A stretch of DNA of 64,000 bases from Ceratodon purpureus (taxonomy: Eukaryota; Streptophyta; Bryopsida; Pseudoditrichales; Ditrichaceae): assembly GCA_014871385.1 (NCBI GenBank), contig CM026432.1, positions 5,621,669 to 5,685,668 of the forward strand, given 5' to 3'. Within the stretch, counting starts at the first letter, position 1, and every line of letters begins with the position of its first letter. The notes beneath the pieces were generated by a model. That model was not told where the DNA came from. It ran no database searches and worked only from the letters and a program-made list of their open reading frames with translations. This document shows positions 12,633-23,715 of the stretch, piece after piece. The translations under genes were made by a program, and so were the position numbers.

Positions 12633-13519
12633 AAATTATTTAAACTTGAATTAATTTTGAATTTTTAAAATTTAGAAGAAGAATTATAATGTTTCTATAA
12701 TGACAATGTGTAAGGACATATATAAACACATTAAAATTTTAGATTTTTTCTAAAATTACATACCAAATACTAATGACATATATCTAAGTCTTGAAAGTAG
12801 TAGAAAAGGCTAAAGTTTGAAAAACACACTTAAATTAGATTTCATGTAGGATTTATAGTGGAATTAGCAATTGAATCAGAAAATACAAATGTTTTTTATA
12901 AGTGAATATAATAAATCTACAAATATCCTTTAATTCAAAATCAAAAGGTACAAAATGTAATGAATTATAAACATTTTTAATATCAATTTAAGTTTTTTTA
13001 ATTGCTGATCTTTATATATACTTAATGTCATTGTATACACATTTCTATAATATATCTTTTAAAATAATTTTAAAATTTTAAAATTTATAAGAATTATACT
13101 TTTAAAAAATAAATATATAAATCATTTTTAAAATGTTTAATTCCTTAAATGATATAAATAAATATATAGTTGTACATAATTTGTTAACGTGTTTATGGGT
13201 TTTTCATTGACTACATTATTTTTAAACTTCAAATGAAATAAGTTTACAAAATATATGAATTTTGAAGTATTTTGTTTTTTTTAATTTAAAAATAAAAATA
13301 AAACAGAAAATTGGGTTTTAGTGTAAAAATAATTATGGATGTATTAAATGAGTATATTTTTGATATGTATGTTTTCTTCTTCTTTTCTTCTATAACATCT
13401 TGAATAAAATTATACAAACTTTGAGATACAAAGTTTGAACTATAAGTGAATTTTGACCTCTTTAATCGTACACATTTTATTTAAATCACAACATCATTTA
13501 CAGTTTATTTCAGCAATGT

Positions 13520-13720
13520 GTGATCTTGATGGCTGCAGAGGTGAACGGTGTGAGTATTTCAGGCGCAATGAAGAAGCAACTTATTAGTGACCATCATCAA
13601 AACCACCATTTCCTTTCGGTACCTACACAAGTACCTACACAAGTCAATAACCATTTACTGCTAAATACCGAATTACAAGTGAAACTAAAACTAAAACAAA
13701 ACTAAAACTAAAATATATTA
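13520..13720 (+). other. Short island of ordinary composition, possible exon remnant
   Basis: A plus-strand frame begins MILMAAEVNGVSISGAMKKQ at 13520 and soon becomes low complexity. A gtacctacacaa unit is repeated in tandem near 13620. It may be a 5' exon remnant or chance; no family was recognised. Confidence 0.2.
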
Positions 13721-14013
13721 CTTACTCTTCTTAAGGAGTTTGAGATCCTTCTTAACATCCTTTTTATTAGGTTGAAGTTCCTTCTTCACATCTCCAAGTT
13801 CCTTCTCGGGAAGAGTGATTCCGTGGTAAGACTAGCAACTGACGCCTCCACCTGTTTGTTCGTGATATATGTGATGCCGCAGATTGAAGATATACATCCC
13901 GTGAGAAATTTTTTAATCATAGCCCTCCCATCCGCATGGTACATCGACATTGGTACAAAAGAGTCCTCCAACGGTTCATGAGCCAATACTGCGTCTGAAA
14001 TTCTCCTTTGGAA
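13680..14013 (-). pseudogene. Decayed exon, unknown product
   Basis: A clear acceptor (tttttgtag at about 14014-14022 on the minus strand) opens a frame reading FQRRISDAVLAHEPLEDSF, then VPMSMYHADGRAMIKKFL and CGITYITNKQVEASVAS. Near 13820 the sense passes to a neighbouring frame that reads HGITLPEKELGDVKKELQ and ends in a Lys-rich tail (KKDVKKDLKLLKKSK, TAA at about 13680). The switch needs a one-base shift, so the piece looks like a broken last exon. The composition contrasts with the surrounding AT-rich DNA. The family was not recognised. Confidence 0.35.
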
Positions 14014-15067
14014 CTACAAAAACAAAAACACAACATTTTGAACGTGTAATCTAGTTGATTTTCTAATGCATAATTGGATGCATGCAGTGCCGCCTATGTA
14101 TCTGCATTTTTATGCAAACATAAACAAATTTAAGGAAATATGTGAATGTAAGTTAAATGTACAACTTGTGAACATAAAATAATTTTATATAAAAAAATAA
14201 AACTTCCATATGGTGCAAAAGTAAATTTTCATTGATTAAATTGGTTTTAAAATAATTTAAAGTAATTAAAAAATAATTAAATATACAGCAAGTTGAGATT
14301 TTTGAGATTTCCAAGACTTTTAAATGAAAGTCATGAGTTTATTTATAATGTACATAGTATGAAAAATATACTTAAACATATAAAATATAGAAGGTTCAAA
14401 AAACATAAAGAAAACATCTAAAGATCACTAAAGAACACAACGTAAAGAATCATTTAAATGTTAAAAATAAGTTGCATGTTTAACAAAGAGACAAAAATTA
14501 AATCTCATGTAGTTTTTTTTTTTATTTATTTATTTATTTATTTTTTTATTTGATTTGTTTTGGTAGAATTGCCTTGTGATTAAGAGATGGATACAATTTT
14601 ATTATTATAATTTAGCTACTCTATGACCATTTTTGCAAGATCATTTTAGATAATAAGCCAATGTTCATTAAAAATTTACATGTATCACTTGTTATTTTAG
14701 TAAGACATGTATTTTGTCAATATCAAATCCTAGTGATGGGTATGAGAATAACTTCTTAAGTTATTTTAAAAATTAAATATGTTGTATCTTTGTTTGTTTC
14801 CAGACATATAGATCAAAATATTATTTTTGATGGCTTACTATTCAAGTACGCCACTGCCAATAGATATTAAATGGCACATAAAGTAATCTTTTTCTTTCTT
14901 GTAAATTTTTGGCTGTAACAAACATAGAATTTCATTCTAAATTTGAATATTTCTATAAATAAATACATTATTTTTGATTGGTTTTGAAATGGAAAAGACA
15001 TTATGAAAACAATTGGAAAAAGTAGTGAAACAGTCAATCATCGTTTCACTCTCATAATAGTATGATA

Positions 15068-15303
15068 CTCCCTCCGTCTCACTAAAAGAGCATGGTTTGC
15101 TAAAATAATTTGTTTCAAAAAAAATGAGTGGTTTCTAAATTTGGCCAAATTATTTCCAAATTTGGCAACTTATTTCTAAATTTGGCCAATGTTTCTAAAT
15201 TTAGCAAATTCTTTTCAAATTTGGTCAACTTGTTTCTAAATTAGATCTGTCCTTAAATCTCATATTTTTAGCAAACAGTGCTCTTTTAGTGAGACGGAGG
15301 GAG
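15068..15303. mobile_element. Stowaway-type MITE (Tc1/mariner-like), 236 bp
   Basis: Perfect terminal inverted repeats start CTCCCTCCGTCTCACTAAAA and continue to about 25 bases, then with mismatches to about 33. The element is flanked by TA on both sides (15066-15067 and 15304-15305), the target of Tc1/mariner elements. CTCCCTCCGT is the hallmark terminus of plant Stowaway MITEs. The interior is about five degenerate tandem units of the type tttctaaatttggccaa. No coding potential. Because the terminal repeats are so well matched, the insertion looks fairly recent. Confidence 0.9.
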
Positions 15304-16700
15304 TATCAACTTCATTTAATTAATAAAACTAAACAATTAAATTATTCTTTAAATACTTCCTCTTCATTCAAGCATTTTTATGGTATAAATAAAGAAATTT
15401 TATCATTAGAAATATAAGAATATTAAAAAAGAAAACTTTATAATGAGCTTTAATATGGGGAATGAAAACCAATTGGACATGATTGTGAAATGGGAAAAAT
15501 TCAAGGCAATGATATATACTTTGGATCCTTTGTTTTTCACACCTTGTATTACACACTTCTACAATAGCACAAAATTTTGGATTCCCAAGGTCCAAAGTAA
15601 TTGCTCGGAATAAAGGGTTTAGTTCCTTTATACTCATTTTCTTTATAATGGACTTATTTATTAACACAATTCTTTATTGTTACTATCGCGGCCGCGACCA
15701 AGTCTATGTTGTTAATAAGGAATTTAAGTGTAGTATGTATAATTAATATGTTCTTTATGCCATTGACATGTAATCCTACATCATTGTGAATAAAATAAAT
15801 TGCATGTGTAACAATAGACTCTTCTTGCTTTTCTAATGGCCATTACGCTCATCACTTTGCTTCAAAATTTGGATAATTTTTGAAGTTTATAATAAGTATG
15901 GATGGCATTGGAGAGGATTTGGTTGCACATTCTTATGTTGTACGACTACTCCTAGTAAATTTTCATTATCATGTCAATGATTGGAGCTAAAACTTTAAAA
16001 AATATTACTCTCATGGTGGAAAGGACATAGGCTTTATTCAAACAGGTCTGGTTTGTAGACATGGCTTTCTCTTTCATTCTTTTTTTGAATACTTACTAGC
16101 TCAGTGAGCTGCAGCTGTAGCATAGAAGCCAATCCTCAAAGTTCTACCAATCCAAGATTATTAAGGTAAAGCCACCTAAAACCGATCACTTAACAATTTT
16201 AGCATATGTGTTTGAGGTATATAATTTGAAAAGGATTTTCATGTGTGAAAATATAAGGTACTTGATGAATGCAAAAAGTTATGTAGTTTTATTCCCAATG
16301 CTGAAATAATTAAAATTATTTGAAGTAAAAAGTTGACACACATTGTAGAGATATAGGCTAATGTAAAACTGACCACCATGACAGCAAAACTTGATCATGG
16401 TGCTACTACCAAAATATTTCCACACAATTCCCTTTCTAGCAATCTTGCTTGATACTTTCTTCTAGATCTCCCAAAATGTTGAATTTGAAACTTCTATAAG
16501 ATGAATTCAAGCTGCTCCAAAATGGAGAAATGGAGAAGTCGATCTACTGATCAATTTTGGGTGCTTTTGGGTGCTGGTTCAATAAGCTTCAAGTGTTACC
16601 AAACAATTTCCAATTTTGGTTTGAATATACTATCTAACGACACTCCATAATATGACGATATTGTTGTTTCAAGCAATACACATGGGACAAATCAGTTATG

Positions 16701-17345
16701 TGACTAATCCATGCTTGCCACCTTAAAGTTAGAGCTTCCCAAACATGTCATAATAGAGAGGGATGACTGTAAAAGCCCAGATGCAAAGTAAAACAACAAA
16801 GCAAACTTCTAAATAGGTTATGTACAAACACAATGTTTACAACCATCAGATAACCGCAACCAATTCGAATCCAAATGATTCTCACTATAATCTTTCTCAG
16901 ATGCTCAAAGAAAGGAGCATCTTCTCTTTCATCCAAAACTTGTATGGTACAAATGTGGGTGTCCCACTGGCACCCTTCATGGCATGCGCGTGGAGCCTGT
17001 AATAAACATGGGCTGTCATTTAGCCTGTTACTCATGCAACGTGGCATGTGCAACCTCAAAAGGGGTCCAGATAATTTCAGCTCTCTAGTTGGCTTCCTCC
17101 AGAAAAGGCCTCTTGCCTGCTTCTCACCATAGCCATAATGACAGATCAAGCACAAAAATTATGTTGCTAGGAACTAGACAACTGAGTTCACAGTAAGTTA
17201 TCAACTTACTAATTCAAATGCAAGAGATCTTATAATGAGTAAGACCAATGTACCAATTCTAGTCAGCATGCCACTGGAAGGATTTGTTGAACTCGGAAAG
17301 ATCAGCTTAGACGTATTTCCAATCCTGAAGGTGGTAAATTTGATC
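16701..17345 (-). other. Probable 3' UTR and downstream flank of SRT1
   Basis: Ordinary composition returns here, directly downstream of the SRT1 stop. Open frames are present on both strands, but none shows a protein signature or splice logic. Confidence 0.35.
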
Positions 17346-20300
17346 TCAAGTCCTGCGCCGCCGTTTGGGAGCTTTCTTCTGAACAACTTTGCTCGGCGTC
17401 TCTCGCTTCGTAGTCACAGGAATTGCTGCCTCCGGTTTCTGCTCTTCCTTGTTGGCTTGCTCTTCCTCAGTGGCCTGCTCTTCCTTGGTAGCCTGCTCCT
17501 CCTTGGTGGCCTGCTCTTCCTTAGTGGTCTGCTCTTCCTTGGTGGGCTCTGGAACCGCAGGCGCATGGTTTATAATTTTTGTTACAACGCCGTATTCTGT
17601 AATCGAGCCGTTGCTGGTGTCAGGAAAAGGTTGCGCTCTGATCAATGTTGGCAGTCCAGTAATCCCTTCCTCCACGGCACGTAATCTCAGACTCACCAGA
17701 GCTCCTACTGTATCAACCTTCTCTGTTTTCTTCTGATCTTTTTTCGACTTCTAAACAAGGAGAAAAACAACTTCACCTCAGTTCCACAAGATTTGATGTT
17801 AAGATTAGAGTTTTGCGTTCACACGAACAAGATCAACCAAGTAATCCTTCTCAGCTGTTCAACATATCAATTAATGATGATGCAATGTAAAAAATAATCA
17901 ATTTTTTTAATCTGACATAACCACTGACATCATCGACTAATAATCCAACCTTTCATAGCTACTCTTCACTTGTCACAATCATGATTGTTGTCATTGTCAA
18001 ACATCAAAACATAATCCAAACCTGCCTCTCAAAGGTAGTGAGAATGAATCACTCCACAATCGCTAAAAATGACATTAACATGAAGAATGGCGGTAACACA
18101 CCTCAAAAGTCAATGTCTGAAGAATCTCGCCAGTGGTGCACATACAGCCATCCGCAAAGTGCAATTTTATCGCAACATCCAATTCTGTCAGACGCATGGT
18201 CTCCCTGCTCCCCGTATTGAAGCTTACGTTAGACTAAAATCCACATGAACAGATTGATCGTAGAGGTACTATAGAGCTTCTATAACATGAGGGTGTTCAA
18301 AGCTTCGAAAGTGAGCGATCCTAGCAGTGCACAGCAGAACAAGAATCACTTCATAGAAAATTCAGGATGGTTTCACATCCCCGAATATGACGAACCTGCG
18401 GACGAGGCATGGAGGTTTAGCGAATGTGGCCGGCTTGAACTCTGGTCTGCCAGGAAACGTTACCTACATTACCACATTCTTGTAATTAGATTACTAACTT
18501 GATCTGTCAGATGAAAAGATATTTCCTACTCCACGTTCTCATGCTGGAGCAAACGATTTGATAAAAAACCATCTCTTGTGCAACACTTTTGTAGCAAAAT
18601 AACACGTAGTAAAACATACAGTTGTCTATACTATTTCGTTACTAATCCTAAAGAGAACAAGTGCCAATACTTAAACATCTAATCGTGCACACGGCAAATT
18701 CAGTGCCTTCTGCATTAACATACCATCCGAAACCAAGTGCACGGCCTACGTCAATGAAACTTATAACATTCGCTTTTTTCTACAGTCTGAAATATACCTC
18801 AATTGATTTGATGAAGGGTAAATCCAACTTCTGTCCATGAATACTTGAAATACGAAAATACCACTTCACACTCTTTTTCTCTGCAACAAAAATTTAAACT
18901 CCATGAAAAGCTTAATCAAAAGAGCTATAGGACAGTCAAAATAAACGATCTGCTCTAAGCATAAAAGACAGCAAAATTATGTTTTTTAATCAGGTTTTAG
19001 AGAACGGTTCAACCATTCGATGCCTAAAGTTCATTTAAAGGATAAATATTTGGGTTAACTCCCATAGCGAGTATCATGACTAATGATGAGTATGAGGGCA
19101 GTAGTACTTGATCGACAACTATTATTGTAAAAAAAGTCTTCAAAGGATAAGGAATCTCGGTCTTCTTACTTGTCCAGTAGTAGTAGTAGCTGAGAAGGAT
19201 GCGGTCGATGTGGACGTACGGTGGAATCCTTCGATGCAGGCGGCTCATGACTCCTGAAATTACCTGCACAGAGTAAGTGATGCAACCAGCACTTTAATGG
19301 CGTACATAGGTCACCTCTTCATCGAGAATTAGGAAGGAGCTTTTAGGCACTCAAAAACAAGTTGTAAGCACCTATGAAGAAAGCACAACATACCTCGTCA
19401 ACCTTTCCCCGGATCAGCAAATGTGCACTTTTATCCTTAGGCGTTGCCTACACATAAGTCACAAATTAATAAATACGGGAGCTTGTATAAGATACATAAG
19501 CAGAGCAACTCCTAGGTACTTATACTTAAATACATAATCCGGAGAAGTGTTGTCCAACGCCAGCGATTAAGAATTTGTCATGAAAATCAAATGGCAATAA
19601 TCTAAGCTTTTGACATGAAATTTCTCCGAGTCGACTTCAATTATCTATACAATATAGAGACAAGTTCAAAATACCTGCAGATTAACGATAACCATTTTAC
19701 CACCTGCTCGCACAGTTTTCAGAGGGAGATTGCAGGCAGGGGTGATTTGCAAGCTGCCAAAGATATACAACAAACGAGTGGAAGAATTAAGTGATATTCC
19801 TTTGCAAGACAGCCAACTTAATGTAGGAAATTAAATTTTGGCTTCCAATGACCACTAGACATAATGCCCTTCGAGTAACAATGTGATACTAGAAGCAAGC
19901 AGAGAAATAGGCACAATAATGTACTCCAAAGACATTGAGCAGGTATCCCCATGTACGCCGAAGGAGACAATCCAAGTAATATATACCTTGTGCCCAGGCA
20001 CAAAACCAAGTCTGCCTTTTTCGTGTGCTTTTCTGCTGCCTTCAGCTCAGAAGGAGGCAACGCGTCCTGAAAGAAATAATGAACATCGGAGTTAGCTCTT
20101 AAACCAAGTAGAGTTCCGATCATTTGAACTCGAAAATATCACAAAGCACTCCCATTTAACTGTGATCGATCCACAAAATAAGAATAGCAGACATTAAGAT
20201 CATAGGGAAGCCTAATGAAGCTCAATATTATAAATTGGCTTCAGATATGGCTTTACCTCCCAGTCCACAATGGTATCAACGAGTTTCCCTCCACAGTTGT

Positions 20301-22491
20301 GTTCTGTACAGCGGCGCCCAGTAGGTTTACATCCTAGAGTCTCCACCTCAAAGTCTCGAAAATATCTGACGTTCCAAAAATCAGTGGTTAGCAGAACCGA
20401 AAATGTGTGCATAGAAGTGGGATTCTTATACACGTTTAGCTACACACTAATTTAGAAGGTCAAAATGGTAAAAGAGAACGAAATAGAGTTTTCTTTTTTA
20501 AAACGACATTAGAACTTGCTAGTTCATGAAATGGAAAGAGAGCTACAGATTCTCATGACATCTAAACCTGCTTCTAAATGTGAGGCACTCACTCCATCAC
20601 AATGTGAGGCACTTAAACAGCAGAAACCGATGCTAGTACATGCCACATCTAAAATAATATGTGATAAATCATATGCATTTCATGCAATGATCCATGCTCC
20701 CAAATATGCTCACATGTACTTAGCTATTATACAGCAAACACAAGTTCTATTCAGAAAACAGTGCTTTGGTAGAATTTTAATATACGAATTTATCGCCGAT
20801 TGTTGAAATCGAAATCAGTCTGATGAAAGATGACTTACTCTTTTTCACAGGAAGAACAAACTTCACGGAAACAGTTACCGTGGAGCTCAGCCAGTTGCGA
20901 CCTTACAATCCCAGATCGTAGATGTAGCCCATCAATATTCTACTCCAATGAGAAGAGAAACACCACATCCACGTCAGGAACAGATCACTTGTACGACATT
21001 GAATAAGAATCGACAATGTAAAAGACTCATCATCTGACAAATTTGCGGTAAATTTGAAATTTTCAGAAGATGTCTGCTGAATTTTAAGGAATTGTCTGTA
21101 AACAAGGACATTCTGCAAACAAACCTCACATTTGGAACCCAAATTTTCAACTTGAGACACTCAAGAACTGACGTTTCGAACTTAGATGAACCATGGAGAA
21201 TCAATTACCTGGCTGATGACGAACTTCAAAATCCCAGCTTGCTGAAGTTCATACAGCGCCATATGAGTAATGCCTGGTCGAGCCTGATCGAAGGGCATTT
21301 CTATTTTCGGCATAGGTTTTCCTTCATGCTGCAAAAGAGAGAAAGATGAAAAGAGAAAGCATCAATTGAAGGCCCAACAATTGCATTAAATACACACTGT
21401 CTCACATCTCTACCAAAACCAACATACCGTACAGGGGACAACTAGCAAGAACAGCTATGCCCTAAAGTTGCTAAACAAAGTACCCTAAACCTGTTGAACA
21501 AGTGCCCTAAAACAAGTCGCACACAACAGCCTCACATCTTCATGAAGATGCACACATGATGCAGAAAGGAGGAAGAGCTTCTACAGTTGAGATACGAAAA
21601 CATTTCAAAGGTGGAGAAAGCCAAAACGAAACCTGCAAAGTCCAGATGCCTTTGGGACCCCGGAAGTCGGGGATGCCGCAGGAGGTAGAAATGCCGGCTC
21701 CAGTGAACACCACCAAATGTCGGCTCTGCGCAATACAAACTCATTTAGGGATGTCGCACCAGTGTCGAGAAGAACATGGCAACACTGTCCTAACATGTTG
21801 AGCTCCTATTAGCCGCGGCACTCGCAATCTCAACCACGGAAGCATGAACAACAAACAATCACTGAGAAACTGGATGTTCGTACTCAGACGCCTAAAATGG
21901 GTGGAAGGGAACCAACCGAAGATATGAGATCCGCCAGCTCCTCGATCTTCGTGTTCAAACATCCCCACAAAGCACGCAATCAGAAACATGCATTCGACCC
22001 TCCAGCAGAAGTGCATGAATGCAAACGAAACCCATTTGTCCCTCCAAGTACATCCCCCACCATGACCACAACCATGTCCAACACGTAGCTTCCCAAATTG
22101 CCATCCACCATGACCATTAAAAATCCACACACCACGACATAAAACAACTGGCTATATCCACCCCCTGTCACTGCAAACCATCAAAGCCTTCCAAGAAATA
22201 ACCAAACACCATAGCTTGCAAGCACCGGCGCAAGCCGGCATCCAAACTCGGACATCAACAAACCAACAACACACAACAACTCAATCAATACAACACTCCT
22301 ACCAACTCCATACGCCACAACATACACACAAAAACAAACACAAACACACACACAAACAAACAACATACCAAAAAATTCCCAAGTACCTTAGATTGCAGAT
22401 CTTTGGAGGAGTCGAAAAGCTCCGGCATTCCCACAGTACCCACATCAGCCCGGTATGACAACTTCTCGGCATATCCAAGCGAGGATGTCAT
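17346..22491 (-). CDS. SRT1: SRT1, SIRT6-class NAD+-dependent protein deacylase (sirtuin), 14 exons
   Basis: Exons: 22491-22387, 21946-21917, 21725-21633, 21328-21209, 20939-20839, 20365-20257, 20066-19987, 19753-19675, 19447-19394, 19263-19170, 18880-18798, 18463-18396, 18204-18102, 17750-17346. Every junction is GT-AG and in phase: 1524 nt, 507 residues. The start [18 protein letters not shown] matches the known SRT1 N-terminus. The Rossmann motifs GAGIST (about residue 55) and [10 protein letters not shown] are present, as are the [11 protein letters not shown] motif with catalytic His about 122, zinc ligands CSSC and CTEHNC, and [17 protein letters not shown]. The C-terminal extension typical of plant SRT1 follows (RIPPYVHID, then [17 protein letters not shown]). 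The last exon adds about six hexapeptide repeats (consensus ATKEEQ) and a basic tail [10 protein letters not shown], likely nuclear. SRT1/SIRT6 enzymes act on histone H3 acetyl-lysines in the nucleus. The gene appears intact. Confidence 0.95.
17446..17560 (-). repeat. 18-bp tandem repeats encoding the ATKEEQ tail of SRT1
   Basis: About six near-identical 18-bp units in the last SRT1 exon encode [18 protein letters not shown] and ANKEEQ. Copy number is likely to vary between strains, giving a low-complexity charged spacer between the sirtuin extension and the basic tail. Confidence 0.85.
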
Positions 22492-23064
22492 CGCTCCAGG
22501 CCTTCTTGATCACCTCCAAACACCTGCAAAACCAACATCCCAACCTCAAACTCCATGAGCAAACGCATAGCAATTCATGACCACCATGTGGGTCATGTGA
22601 AACACCACATCCTCCACATGTGCACACATGGTCCTTCTCATACACCACCACATGAGAGATCATAGCCACCATGGTCCCCACTTCTCCCCAGTCCCAAACA
22701 TCCTACCTCCAGAGTAAATGCAAAAGAGGAGGAGCAAGAGGAAGGCACCTGGTGGGAGAGCGGTAGGGTTGCACATACACAGAGAAGAGAGGAGAAGAGA
22801 AGAGAAGAGGAGAGAAGAGGAGAGAGTAGCAGCAATGGTTGCAGAGGAGAGGGAAATGGGCAGAGGGGAATGGAAGAAGGCCTTCAACACTGTGTGTTTG
22901 TGTGTTGGTGTGTGTTGGAGAATAAGCTTGTTGTGTTTTGCTGAGTCCAGTGTAGTGTACATGTACTCTGCTGAAGAAGAGACAGGCCAGAGAGTTTGCC
23001 TTCCTTTTCTCCTCCAAGCTCCCAGCTGCTCAGTCCTCCAGACTTCCATGTGAGGGAGGGCCAC
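22492..23064 (-). promoter_or_regulatory. SRT1 5' UTR and promoter with GA/CT tract
   Basis: Upstream of the SRT1 ATG a good acceptor (ttttgcag, near 22527 on the minus strand) suggests an intron in the 5' UTR. A long GA-rich run at about 22779-22835 (CT-rich in the gene's sense) is typical of plant core promoters and 5' UTRs. No TATA box was assigned. Confidence 0.45.
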
Positions 23065-23099
23065 CTTCTGCTATTTTTCATGCCTTCAACTGGGCTGCT

Positions 23100-23555
23100 C
23101 CTTTGCCCTGGTTTGGGTTTGATTATGGCTTGTTTTATTATATGTTTTTGGCTTTTGGTTAGGCTTGGTTTGGGTTTGATTATGGGCCCTTGTTTTTTAT
23201 ATGTTTTTGGTTTTTGGTTTAGGCTTGGGTTTGGCGTGGTTTGGGTTTGATTATGGCTTGTTTTTTATATGTTTTTGGCTTTTGGTTTTGGCTTGGTTTT
23301 GGCTGGGTTTTGGCTTTTGATTTTAGCTTGATTTAGGCTTGGTTTGGACTTGGTTTTGGTTTTGGTTTTGGTTTTGGTTTGGTTATGGTTATGGTTTTAG
23401 TTTTCCTTGGTTTTGGCTTTGGATTGGCTTGGTTTTGGCTTTGGATTGGCTTGGTTTTGGCTTTTGGTTTTAGCTTCGATATGGCGTTGGTTTGGCATTA
23501 GTTTTAGCTTGGTTTTGGCTTTGTTTTGGATTTGATATAGTGTTGGTGATATTAT
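23100..23555. repeat. G/T-rich minisatellite
   Basis: The plus strand is almost free of C and A pairs and built from ttttggct, ttggttttgg and similar units. A longer unit (tggtttgggtttgattatgg, followed by tgttttttatatgtttttgg and cttttggtt) occurs three times, starting at about 23109, 23166 and 23237. The strong strand asymmetry could favour G-quadruplex or R-loop structures. It is not the plant telomere repeat TTTAGGG. Confidence 0.85.
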
Positions 23556-23562
23556 TACAAGA

Positions 23563-23715
23563 ATGATAAATAGTGGTGTTTATTTATTTCTTTGTTTTGA
23601 TGCCAATGAGTTACTCTACATGAAAGAAGGTGGTGTTTATTTTGGAAGGCATGGTTTCAAATGTGGTATTTGGTTCAAGATAATTGGCTCTCGTGGAATT
23701 GGGGTGGAGGATGTT
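23563..23715 (+). repeat. Dispersed repeat, second copy at 51395-51540
   Basis: This stretch and 51395-51540 share tatttctttgttttgatgcc-like sequence, then ggtggtgtttattttggaag and tggctctcgtggaattgggg. In the second copy it is joined directly to the RPS23 pseudogene segment, whereas here about 1.8 kb separates them. Confidence 0.75.

Larger units (their letters stand above)
10700..16700. other. Extremely AT-rich block
   Basis: About 6 kb of A/T-dominated DNA with long A and T runs, clearly poorer in GC than both flanks. The only islands of ordinary composition are at about 12290-12632 and 13520-14020, described separately, plus the MITE at 15068. No other coding, RNA or repeat feature was recognised. 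A microsatellite of T runs and ATTT units lies at about 14513-14551. Confidence 0.6.

Noticed and set aside
17235..17736. Leu/Gly/Ser-rich plus-strand frames
   Set aside because: Antisense reading of the ATKEEQ repeat exon of SRT1.
21741..22130. 129-codon minus-strand frame in the SRT1 region
   Set aside because: It overlaps the SRT1 microexon and exon 3 in other frames; the traced SRT1 exons explain the region.
23090..23555. Interstitial telomere array
   Set aside because: Units are ttttggct-like and do not contain TTTAGGG.
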